From assembly GCF_014641615.1 (NCBI RefSeq), contig NZ_BMIB01000003.1:1116001-1180000 (forward strand): a stretch of 64,000 bases of DNA, written 5' to 3'. This stretch comes from Filimonas zeae (GTDB lineage Bacteria; Bacteroidota; Bacteroidia; Chitinophagales; Chitinophagaceae). This document shows positions 44,872 to 52,441 of the stretch, one piece after another. A program made the translations under genes and the position numbers. The notes under the pieces were generated by a model. The model saw only the letters and a program-made list of their open reading frames with translations, was not told the DNA's origin and ran no database searches. Position 1 is the stretch's first letter. Every line of letters begins with the position of its first letter.

Positions 44872-46497
44872 ATGTCAAAGCAGCTTTTTTTTGAAACAGA
44901 TGCAAGAAGCAAAATGAAAAAAGGGGTAGATACCCTTGCTAATGCTGTAAAAGTTACGTTAGGCCCCAAAGGGCGCAATGTGGTATTGGAAAAGAAATAC
45001 GGCGCACCGGCGGTAACCAAGGATGGCGTTAGCGTAGCCAAAGAAATTGAGCTGGAAGATGCCATTGAAAATATGGGGGCACAAATGGTAAAACAGGTAG
45101 CCTCTAAAACAGCCGACATTGCAGGCGATGGCACTACCACCGCTACCGTGCTGGCACAGATACTGGTAAACGAAGGCCTTAAAAACGTAGCTGCCGGAGC
45201 CAACCCCATGGATATAAAAAGAGGTATGGATAAGGCCGTAAAGGCAGTGGTGGAAAGCTTGCAAAGCCAGTCGCTACCGGTAGATACCTCGCATAAAAAA
45301 ATTGAACAGGTAGCCACTATATCTGCCAACAGCGATGAAGCTATTGGTAAGCTGATAGCAGAGGCATTTGCCAAAGTAGGCACCGAAGGTGTTATTACAG
45401 TGGAAGAAGCCAGAGGCACCGCCACCACGGTGGAAGTAGTGGAAGGTATGCAGTTTGACAAAGGTTATATATCACCCTACTTTGTTACCAACACCGATAA
45501 AATGCAGGCAGAACTGCAGCAGCCTTATATATTGCTATGCGACAGAAAACTATCGGCCATGAAAGATCTGGTAGGCATTCTGGAAAAAACATCGCAAACG
45601 GGCAGGCCGCTGCTGATTATTGCGGAAGATATTGACGGCGAGGCACTGGCAACACTGGTGGTAAACCGCATAAGAGGGGTATTAAAAGTGGTAGCGGTTA
45701 AAGCACCTGGCTTTGGCGACAGGCGCAAAGAAATGCTGCAGGATATAGCCGTACTTACAAAAGGCACTGTTATTAGTGAAGAGCAGGGTTATAAACTGGA
45801 AAACGCCGATGTAACCTACCTTGGTACCGCCGCCTCAGTAGTAATAGATAAAGACAATACTACCATAATAGGCGGTAACGGGGATAAAGAGGCTATTACA
45901 GCACGCGTGAATCAGCTGAAAAACCAGATAGAAAACAGCAACTCTGACTACGACCGCGAAAAGCTGCGGGAGCGGCTGGCAAAACTAAGCGGTGGTGTGG
46001 CGGTGTTGTATGTGGGCGCTGCCACTGAAGTGGAAATGAAAGAGAAAAAAGACCGGGTAGATGATGCGCTGAATGCCACCAGAGCTGCAGTGGAAGAAGG
46101 TATTATACCCGGTGGTGGCGTGGCCTTTATACGCGCGCAGAAAGCCATAAGCGAACTGCGCGGCGTTAATGAAGATGAAACCACCGGTATACATATAGTG
46201 CAGCGTGCCCTGGAAGAGCCCCTGCGCCAGATTGTACGCAACGGCGGCATGGAAGAAGGCAGCGTGGTAATACAAAAAGTAAGGGAAGGTAAAGCCGACT
46301 ACGGCTTTAACGCCCGCACCAGTGTGTATGAACCGTTGCTGGAAGCAGGTGTAATAGACCCTACCAAAGTAGCCCGGGTGGCTATTGAAAATGCCGCTTC
46401 TATTGCAGGTATGGTGCTTACTACAGAATGTGTGGTAGCAGATAAGCCCAAAGAAAAAGTAGCTGCGGCACCCCTAATGCCGGCAATGGATTATTAA
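44872..46497 (+). CDS. groEL: Chaperonin GroEL with atypical C-terminal tail
   Basis: 541 residues, full length. ATP-binding and hydrolysis motifs are intact: VTLGPKGRNV, DGTTTATVLA (catalytic Asp, about 87) and, near the C-terminal part of the equatorial domain, EGIIPGGGVA. The usual Gly-Gly-Met repeat tail that lines the cavity floor is absent; the protein ends AAAPLMPAMDY. This and the unusual regulatory region suggest it may be a second, specialised GroEL paralogue (inference; the rest of the genome is not visible). Forms an operon with groES and ends in two successive terminators. Confidence 0.96.
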   Translation: MSKQLFFETDARSKMKKGVDTLANAVKVTLGPKGRNVVLEKKYGAPAVTKDGVSVAKEIELEDAIENMGAQMVKQVASKTADIAGDGTTTATVLAQILVNEGLKNVAAGANPMDIKRGMDKAVKAVVESLQSQSLPVDTSHKKIEQVATISANSDEAIGKLIAEAFAKVGTEGVITVEEARGTATTVEVVEGMQFDKGYISPYFVTNTDKMQAELQQPYILLCDRKLSAMKDLVGILEKTSQTGRPLLIIAEDIDGEALATLVVNRIRGVLKVVAVKAPGFGDRRKEMLQDIAVLTKGTVISEEQGYKLENADVTYLGTAASVVIDKDNTTIIGGNGDKEAITARVNQLKNQIENSNSDYDREKLRERLAKLSGGVAVLYVGAATEVEMKEKKDRVDDALNATRAAVEEGIIPGGGVAFIRAQKAISELRGVNEDETTGIHIVQRALEEPLRQIVRNGGMEEGSVVIQKVREGKADYGFNARTSVYEPLLEAGVIDPTKVARVAIENAASIAGMVLTTECVVADKPKEKVAAAPLMPAMDY

Positions 46498-46517
46498 ACT
46501 TAAAAGCAGCTGTACAG

Positions 46518-46542
46518 GGCTGGCCTATAGGCCGGCCTTTTT
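46518..46542 (+). terminator. Terminator after groEL
   Basis: GGCTGGCC / GGCCGGCC stem (46518-46537, one wobble) and TTTTT at 46538-46542. Confidence 0.8.
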
Positions 46543-46575
46543 GTTTCAGGTAAATGTGTTCTTTGTTTAGGTAAA

Positions 46576-46603
46576 GGCATAACATTGCTGTTATGCCTTT
46601 TTT
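46576..46603 (+). terminator. Second terminator after groEL
   Basis: Perfect 8-bp stem GGCATAAC / GTTATGCC with a 6-base loop and TTTTTT. Tandem terminators isolate groEL from the next gene. The remaining gap to 46902 is AT-rich, without a clear feature. Confidence 0.8.
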
Positions 46604-46902
46604 GTACGGATTTTCAAACGGGGAAGGCACTAATAAAAAAGGGGAATTACGTAGATAGCAAAACAATTTATTTTGTATGCAGCAAAACAAATACGGTGGT
46701 TTCATAGGTTGAGAGCTCGAATGTATAACAATAATGCTACGACATGGAAATATCAGCTGTATATGTTTTTTGGCTATACGTAAGTAGAATTATTGATTTT
46801 ACCTCTTCTTCCAGCACAATGCGATTGCCTTACAACATAAGGTATATATTACCAAAACAATGAGAATAACTCATTATATTTAGAGAAACAACAATTAATC
46901 GT

Positions 46903-48102
46903 ATGAAATCTAATCATACCGCTGAAAGTAAAACACCACCACAAACATCAACAGAAAAAAAATCTCTTAATCCCCTGGTATTAATTCAACAGCAAAAAGA
47001 TAAAACCCAATTACCATATAATCCACTACAATTGCTTGCAGCCAAAGCATCTTCTTACAAACCCGTTACTCAAAAAAAAGTAGGCTTTGAAATTGAGGTA
47101 GTAGGTAAGCGTATAAAAGAGAGAAAAAGCACTAATCCACATTACAGGGCATTAGCAAAAGGGGAAGCATTGCATCAGGCAGCGGGTTGGAAACTGACAC
47201 CTGACAGTAAATTGGATAGATTATGGACTCCTGAATATATAGTTAAGGCTATAGACGAAACTACCAATCCAGAGCAAATACCTGTAAAAATAGCCGAGGT
47301 TTCTGCACATGCTGCTAACGACCTTATTCACCCTGGCAATTGGTCTAATGGCCAAAACATTTCAATTGAAAATGAAGAAGACGAAATAGAAGGTAATTTT
47401 CACGTAACAGGTGGTTTAAGGCTCAGTCGCATCAGCGAATTGATAAAAATACTTTATCCTGCCGGTGACGATAAAAGCGAAGGAACAGACGAAGCCCTTG
47501 CTACGCGGGCTGAAGGTATAAGTATGAGGGGGGCGAATTATAAAAGTGTAGTAGCTTTGGTTGCCCTCCAGATTTCAGACTTAGCAAATTCAGCTGACCG
47601 TGTTGAATACCTGAACGGCCGGACTGCTAAAATTCCTGTAAGTATTTTAAGCAGAACAGACCTTGGAGCGGCAGTGTCTAAAGTTTCCTTTTTTGCAAGC
47701 AAACAAGCTTTCATCAACGATGTATTAACTACAGCAAAGGTGCCAGGTGATACAAAGCTTATTAAACACCAGTTGCCCGGTTCAGCAGTTACCGGAAGAA
47801 GCATAGATGACCAGCAGGATATTACCGTATTACAATGGCTGAATAAGCTTTTAACGGGAACAGACTTTGTATGGAGTGAAACCAGAAACGATGCAGGAAC
47901 TGCGTTTGGATACGATAAAGTTGGAGAAAGCACCTTAGGCCACCGTGCAGACGGAATTATACTGGAATTACGCGCCCTTACAGGCCAGGAACATACACCA
48001 CTTGCCAACTGGGTTAGTTTTGCACAGAAGTTTGCTACATTATTTGCTATGTTAAACGCAAAAAAAGACCACACTGAAATTGTAAATAAATTCAGGGAAT
48101 AG
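46903..48102 (+). CDS. Amidoligase-like protein with effector-like N terminus
   Basis: 399 residues. Residues 1-58 are polar and low in structure with an NPLQLLA motif, like leader segments of Bacteroidota secreted effectors. From 60 on, the order of motifs fits the putative amidoligase fold (PF12224-like): VGFEIEV (60-66), GWKLTPDS (95-102), TPEYIVKAID (about 109-118), GNFHVTGG (about 164-171), and ILELRALTG (about 353-361) followed by a helical end. Amidoligases join carboxyl and amine groups using ATP, often on peptides. No signal peptide. Divergent enough that activity is uncertain. It has its own terminators upstream. Confidence 0.45.
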   Translation: MKSNHTAESKTPPQTSTEKKSLNPLVLIQQQKDKTQLPYNPLQLLAAKASSYKPVTQKKVGFEIEVVGKRIKERKSTNPHYRALAKGEALHQAAGWKLTPDSKLDRLWTPEYIVKAIDETTNPEQIPVKIAEVSAHAANDLIHPGNWSNGQNISIENEEDEIEGNFHVTGGLRLSRISELIKILYPAGDDKSEGTDEALATRAEGISMRGANYKSVVALVALQISDLANSADRVEYLNGRTAKIPVSILSRTDLGAAVSKVSFFASKQAFINDVLTTAKVPGDTKLIKHQLPGSAVTGRSIDDQQDITVLQWLNKLLTGTDFVWSETRNDAGTAFGYDKVGESTLGHRADGIILELRALTGQEHTPLANWVSFAQKFATLFAMLNAKKDHTEIVNKFRE

Positions 48103-48137
48103 CATATAATATAAGATACATTTCTTCTGTTTTTAAA

Positions 48138-48164
48138 AGCCCGGCAGTAGAAACTTACCGGGCT
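48138..48164. terminator. Hairpin downstream of the amidoligase-like gene
   Basis: Perfect 7-bp stem AGCCCGG / CCGGGCT with a 13-base loop, 35 bases after the stop codon. The T-rich side (TTTTAAAA) lies on the minus strand. The rest of the 436-base gap 48103-48538 holds nothing recognisable. Confidence 0.4.
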
Positions 48165-48538
48165 ACATCTATATGTTAACGCAAACCTATTAGCGGCTTC
48201 GGTTATGTGCATGTAAGCTAACAACCAAGGCAACTGCGCATCAAATATATCTCACCTGATCCACGAATAAACACCCTGAACAAAATGAACAGAGGCTAAC
48301 CAGGCTATCTGTAAATAAATACCCTATGCTTTAACTTTTCATTTTAATATGGAAAATTAAATTCGTTTCACTTTTCCCCCACCCCGGTAAATAAGCAGGT
48401 TTCCGTTATTCTATAAACTAAATATTTATATTAAACCGTAACTATGAACCCACTTAAACAACTACCACACCCCGGAAACAAACTGGCGGCACCCCAACCA
48501 AATCCGTTTTTTTAACTCTAACGATAAAAGAAAATACC

Positions 48539-49798
48539 ATGAAAACTGAATTGCTGCCTCAACCAGCTCAGCAGCCTTATGCACTATACACAGGTGCGCT
48601 GCCTAATCTGTTTCTATTACTGCAACACGATCTGCATCCAGACAACATTCCTCTTCTGTTTCAAAACGGGCAACTGGAAAGCCGGGTAAATGATGTAAAA
48701 CAACAGTGCCACAACCTCATTCACGAATTTTCGTGCCTTATATGTTATGGCACTGATGCTACCGGAAACAGTACCCTGCAACGCAGCTGGTGTGCTGAAA
48801 ATACACTGCTGGACATAGCTTACAGGTATATTAAAATACACCCGGAGCTAAAAACAGTATACCAGCCTGCTTTAGATGCAATAATTGAGGTATATAATTT
48901 TTTAGATACCCATTTTAAACAACTGCACCCTGCCGGCAGTAAAATGCCCGATATAATTATTGAGAAATATATTACTACCATGAAGCGTGCCTACCATAAA
49001 CTACTACAGGCGCACAACCAAAACGGTCTGTTAAAGGCACTTTTACACCCCGCATGGGAAGTAATTAAACACCCCGGAAAAGGCAACAACACCTACCACC
49101 GCGTTACATATGCGTTTCAATTACTGGGAAGGGTAAAACTATGGCACCAGCGCAAAGGCAGCTATGATGAGTTGTATGGCATTGCACTTAGCATGAATGT
49201 AAACAGCCAGGCTTTTTTAGAATACATTTCTGTAATGGGCAAAAAAGCATTGGACGCTTTTGCAGATGAAGCCGCCAAACACCAGCAGATAAAAAACTGG
49301 CATCAGCAATACCGCGAAGAAGTATGGATAACCACCCATACTGCAGTAAGGGAAAGTTATAATGCAGAAGAACGGCATGTAGCAAGCTTTTTTACTGATT
49401 GGCTACAGGAACAAAAGGAGTTTCTGGTGCTATGCAACCATGAGGCTGATGAAAAAATACGTTTACAAATTGCTAAAGACCTTGCCTTTCTTTGCTGGCA
49501 TACCAGAATATCTATAGAAGCAGGTTTTTACAGTGAAGAAATTACTACGCACATTATACGGGTTATAACAGGCTATATTTCCACTAAAAATACGCCTGCA
49601 CCTTCTTTTAATAGTGTTGAAAAACTAATAAGAAGCATTGAAATACCCTGGCAGGTAAAAGATGAACTGAAAGCATACTTTAACAGGTGCATGGCGCAAT
49701 TGCTAAAAGTACCGGAAAAAGGTGTAAGACCGTCTAAAAAGAAAACGGATACAATTGCTATTAATAAAAGAAAAGCCAACACCAAAACCAAACAATAA
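48539..49798 (+). CDS. Hypothetical protein, unrecognised
   Basis: 419 residues, predicted almost wholly alpha-helical, without signal peptide or membrane segment. Several Trp/His-rich helices (KNWHQQYREEVWITTHTAVR, about 260-279) and a strongly basic tail (KKKTDTIAINKRKANTKTKQ, last 20 residues), which could bind nucleic acid. I recognise no family; a relation to RteC-like mobile-element regulators was considered but not supported. Only 65 bases separate its stop from the 21-bp repeat array, and no terminator lies between, so the array may be its 3' UTR. Confidence 0.6.
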   Translation: MKTELLPQPAQQPYALYTGALPNLFLLLQHDLHPDNIPLLFQNGQLESRVNDVKQQCHNLIHEFSCLICYGTDATGNSTLQRSWCAENTLLDIAYRYIKIHPELKTVYQPALDAIIEVYNFLDTHFKQLHPAGSKMPDIIIEKYITTMKRAYHKLLQAHNQNGLLKALLHPAWEVIKHPGKGNNTYHRVTYAFQLLGRVKLWHQRKGSYDELYGIALSMNVNSQAFLEYISVMGKKALDAFADEAAKHQQIKNWHQQYREEVWITTHTAVRESYNAEERHVASFFTDWLQEQKEFLVLCNHEADEKIRLQIAKDLAFLCWHTRISIEAGFYSEEITTHIIRVITGYISTKNTPAPSFNSVEKLIRSIEIPWQVKDELKAYFNRCMAQLLKVPEKGVRPSKKKTDTIAINKRKANTKTKQ

Positions 49799-49863
49799 CC
49801 GGCATATTCCATACCCGAAAAAGCGATATTAAAAACACACTACTCTTGTGTGAGGCTGATTAT

Positions 49864-50188
49864 TATAACTGTAGAACGGGAATTTACAACTGTAAGCCCG
49901 CAATCTACAGCTGTAAATACTGGTTTTACAGCTGTAGCGCTGTATGTTATAGTTGTAAATTTTCGTGCGATAGTTGTAGTCCGGCATTTTATAACTGTAA
50001 TTTTTCGTTCTACAGTTGTAGCACCAGATTTTACAGTTATCAATTTTCGTTCGATAGTTATAGAACGGAATTTTACAGTTGTAAGTTTTCGTTAGACAGT
50101 TGTAGCCCGGCATTTTATAGTTGTAAATTTTCGTTCGACAGTTGTAGCACTCTATTTTACTGTTGTAAGTTTTCGTCCGACAACTTCC
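49864..50188 (+). repeat. Array of 16 palindromic decamers with an exact 21-bp period
   Basis: Decamers close to TACARYTGTA begin at 49864, 49885, 49906, 49927, 49948, 49969, 49990, 50011, 50032, 50053, 50074, 50095, 50116, 50137, 50158 and 50179. Each step is exactly 21 bases, two helical turns. The 11-base spacers alternate between an A-type (like aattttcgttc) and a B-type (like gcccggcattt or gaacggaattt), the latter roughly the reverse complement of the former. The array is therefore nearly strand-symmetric with a 42-bp super-period. Because 21 is a multiple of 3, several frames on both strands read as heptapeptide repeats. The last unit runs into a terminator. Confidence 0.92.
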
Positions 50189-50212
50189 CCGCCAATCGGA
50201 GAAGTTTTTTTT
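50182..50212 (+). terminator. Terminator at the end of the repeat array
   Basis: A 10-bp stem AACTTCCCCG / CGGAGAAGTT with one mismatch, loop CCAAT, and a T run to 50212. The left arm is part of array unit 16, so array and terminator are one transcription unit on the plus strand. Confidence 0.8.
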
Positions 50213-50325
50213 GTCCTGCTACAAGCAAAAAAGCGTTAAAAACAGATATATATTTCAACTATACATTCGGCAATTTCAAAAAAACACCGGCTACAGCCCC
50301 TTGTCTATATAGGTTTCATAAAAAA

Positions 50326-50491
50326 ACATGTACCAGACATGTAACGCCAGCGAAAAACACACGCCTGCAAATAATTAACAACCAGCACACTACATATATC
50401 CGGTTAATTCCGGGCATTGAAAAAAAAGTTTCTTAAAACTATTTTCCCTTACCAGCACTGCGTTTGAGGGCGTTACATGTGTATTACATGT
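50326..50491. repeat. Two inverted ACATGTA double sites upstream of the phage-like cassette
   Basis: Site 1 (50326-50345) is ACATGTA-ccag-ACATGTAAC. Site 2 (50472-50491), read on the other strand, is ACATGTA-atac-ACATGTAAC. They are inverted copies 126 bases apart, each with two half-sites 11 bases from start to start. This fits cooperative regulator binding with DNA looping. The remaining sequence to 50674 has no clear -7 box. Confidence 0.55.
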
Positions 50492-50674
50492 TTTGAAAAC
50501 TTTTTTGCGTGCTGCAATTTTACACTGTCAACAGCGGCAAACAAAAAGGAACGGCCGTTCGCCCCAAAAGGCTCATCTGTTTAACCGGTTACTGCGCAGC
50601 AAAACAGATAAAGCCCCGGAGGGGATAACAAACCGCCACTGCAATTATTCAAACATTCAAAAAAATTAAATAGT

Positions 50675-51295
50675 ATGAAAAAACATGCATATTTCATTCC
50701 TCAAACAGATGCGGAAGCAGGTGTATGGTGCGGAAACGTAAACGATAAAATTGTTATTGTGGGCCCTCAGGTGGGTGTAGACCCGGCAGGCGTAACCATA
50801 ATACAAACAGCAGCCATCAACTACAAAACTACGGTTGACCTTGTTGAAGTTAAAAAGCGCGAGCTGGAAGAAGCTATCAGTGCTAAAAAAATAAGCCGTA
50901 AAACAGACCTGGCAATAATTGCCAGATATGCCCAGCAAATAAAAGCACATGTCAATTACACAGAAGCACTGGGCGGGGTATTGGGTATTGTGGGTTCGGT
51001 ATCGGTTATTGATCCTAAAGATCTGCGCCCTACCATTACCCTCCGGGCTTTTCCCGGGCAGGTAGATGTGGGCTTTAACCTGCAGGGTATGAAAAGCATT
51101 GTGATATACAGCCGCCCCAAAGGCAGTCATGGATGGGAAAGGCTGGGCCACGATAAAACCCCGCCGTTTATTGATACCCGACCGCTGGCAGTAGCACTGC
51201 AACCCGAAATACGCGAATACACAGCGCGCTACTTTGACGGTAAGGAAGAAATAGGTGAAATGGCAGCTATTGAAACCATTGTATTTGCTGGTTAA
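50675..51295 (+). CDS. Conserved phage-cassette-associated protein
   Basis: 206 residues, no signal peptide. The N-terminal half is helical (AINYKTTVDLVEVKKREL, then ARYAQQIKAHVNYTEALGG, about 90-108). The C-terminal half is a beta-sandwich-like region, GFNLQGMKSIVIYSRPKG (about 135-152) to REYTARYFDGKEEIGE (about 182-197), reminiscent of a fibronectin-type-III-like domain. This layout is known from conserved hypothetical proteins of Bacteroidota and other phyla; function is not established. First gene of a tight four-gene cassette, with the next gene 12 bases after its stop. Confidence 0.65.
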   Translation: MKKHAYFIPQTDAEAGVWCGNVNDKIVIVGPQVGVDPAGVTIIQTAAINYKTTVDLVEVKKRELEEAISAKKISRKTDLAIIARYAQQIKAHVNYTEALGGVLGIVGSVSVIDPKDLRPTITLRAFPGQVDVGFNLQGMKSIVIYSRPKGSHGWERLGHDKTPPFIDTRPLAVALQPEIREYTARYFDGKEEIGEMAAIETIVFAG

Positions 51296-51307
51296 AACCT
51301 GAATACT

Positions 51308-51715
51308 ATGGAAATAAAACTGCACCGCACCTACTACAGCAACGGCACCAATGGCCTGCTGATGCTGGATAACCAGCTGGTGTGTTACACAATTGAACTT
51401 CCATGGCGCGATAACGAACCCCGGGTATCCTGTATACCCGAGGGTGAGTATCCGCTGGCAAAAAGGCTTAGCCCCAACCATGGCAAATGTTTGTTATTGA
51501 AAAATGTACCCAACAGAAGTTTAATTCTGATACACCCGGCCAACAACGCAATACGTGAACTGCAAGGCTGCATTGCCCCGGTAAGCAAACTAACCGGCCC
51601 CGGCTGTGGCGATAGAAGCCGCATGGCATTTAACACGGTGCTACAGCAAGTTTACGCGGCGCTAAACAAACAACATTCTTTAACCATTCAAATTGTAAAA
51701 AATGAACTCAAATAA
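51308..51715 (+). CDS. DUF5675 family protein
   Basis: 135 residues. Diagnostic pattern: LHRTYYSNGTNGLLML, then CYTIELPWRDNEPRVSCIPE (about 26-45), GEYPLAKRLS, and GCIAPVSK near residue 85. DUF5675 proteins are common in phage and prophage regions and resemble small cell-wall-acting domains; the chemistry is not established. It sits between the conserved protein at 50675 and two holin-like peptides, and its 3' end overlaps the next gene by 14 bases, so they are co-translated. Confidence 0.85.
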   Translation: MEIKLHRTYYSNGTNGLLMLDNQLVCYTIELPWRDNEPRVSCIPEGEYPLAKRLSPNHGKCLLLKNVPNRSLILIHPANNAIRELQGCIAPVSKLTGPGCGDRSRMAFNTVLQQVYAALNKQHSLTIQIVKNELK

Positions 51716-51956
51716 ATTAATCAGTTTTGTACAACGGGCACAGGCCCCCACCCCGCCCTTCTTTAAAAAGCTGCGCAACATAGGCCTGGTACTGGCTGCT
51801 ACGGGTGGTGCTATTATGGCCAATGCGGCGGACTTACCCGCGGTTGCCACCACCATAGCCGGTTACCTTACACTGGCAGGTAGCATAACCGGAGCCATTA
51901 GCCAGCTTACCATTACCACTACAGACGATAACCCTAAAACCGCCGATGAAGTATGA
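51702..51956 (+). CDS. Holin-like small membrane protein 1
   Basis: 84 residues with two hydrophobic segments (NIGLVLAATGGAIMANAADL, about 26-45; TIAGYLTLAGSITGAISQLT, about 51-70), a charged N terminus and an acidic C terminus. Size and topology match holins or phage-tail-associated membrane peptides. It overlaps DUF5675 by 14 bases and the next gene by 4 bases (ATGA). Function inferred from topology and context. Confidence 0.6.
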   Translation: MNSNKLISFVQRAQAPTPPFFKKLRNIGLVLAATGGAIMANAADLPAVATTIAGYLTLAGSITGAISQLTITTTDDNPKTADEV

Positions 51957-52138
51957 GCCAGCAGATACCAACCTTCGGCGCAAATGCCGGTATAACAGGT
52001 GGCATTATCTGCACAGTGGCAACCAGCTTTAACAGTGGCGACCTTACTAAAACTATAATACTGGCCACTGTTGGCTCGGTAGTGAGTGTGATAGTAGGTT
52101 TACTGATAAAGAAGTTGCTGAGCAAGTGGTTCAGGTAA
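51953..52138 (+). CDS. Holin-like small membrane protein 2
   Basis: 61 residues. A weakly hydrophobic N-terminal half (ANAGITGGIICTVATSF) precedes a strong transmembrane helix (IILATVGSVVSVIVGLLIKK, about 35-54) with a basic end (KKLLSKWFR). Its ATG overlaps the previous stop region, indicating coupled translation. Last gene of the cassette; a strong terminator follows. Confidence 0.55.
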   Translation: MSQQIPTFGANAGITGGIICTVATSFNSGDLTKTIILATVGSVVSVIVGLLIKKLLSKWFR

Positions 52139-52183
52139 CATGCCGTTAAGCAAACCATTATTTATTAAACAAAAACAAGTTAT

Positions 52184-52223
52184 AAGGGCTTCACTATGTA
52201 AACAGAACATAGGAAGCCCTTTT
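52184..52223 (+). terminator. Terminator of the phage-like cassette
   Basis: Nested stems AAGGGCTTC / GAAGCCCTT (52184-52192, 52213-52221) and CTATG / CATAG, followed by TTTT. Confidence 0.85.
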
Positions 52224-52308
52224 GGGTTACAGCCGCTTTGGAAAATAAGGTTGTCTGATGGCTGCTGCCATGGGCAATAAAAAGCCCGCTTACCCAACAA
52301 GCCGCAAT

Positions 52309-52366
52309 CTGACCAATTATGTACGCCATCTGACCAATATACCCTACCCCTGTTAAAGTAACTTTG
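52309..52366 (+). promoter_or_regulatory. Promoter with two direct repeats for the SDR gene
   Basis: A -7 box TAACTTTG lies at 52359-52366. CTGACCAAT occurs twice, at 52309-52317 and 52330-52338, exactly 21 bases apart. The second copy sits at the -33 position, which otherwise lacks TTTG. This is the arrangement expected for an activator binding direct repeats next to RNA polymerase. Confidence 0.5.
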
Positions 52367-52441
52367 TATTACCCTATAAGCAAAACAATTTGTTTGCCTT
52401 AGTGTTATAACCACATTGCTAATCAATTAAAAAGATGAATT

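Noticed and set aside
44742..45461. 239-residue minus-strand ORF
   Set aside because: Antisense shadow of groEL.
47538..48233. 231-residue minus-strand ORF
   Set aside because: Mostly antisense to the amidoligase-like gene, with low-complexity composition typical of a shadow frame.
49864..50188. CRISPR array
   Set aside because: Units are 10-bp palindromes with 11-bp alternating, related spacers, not 25-40 bp repeats with unique spacers, and no cas genes are present.
49846..50436. 196-residue Cys/Tyr-rich heptapeptide-repeat ORF over the array
   Set aside because: The heptads arise because 21 is a multiple of 3 and appear in several frames on both strands. The non-repetitive second half looks non-coding and runs through a strong terminator. 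Treated as a DNA/RNA repeat, though a protein is not fully excluded.
50666..51481. 271-residue minus-strand ORF
   Set aside because: Antisense to the first two cassette genes, whose overlaps, motifs and terminator support the plus strand.
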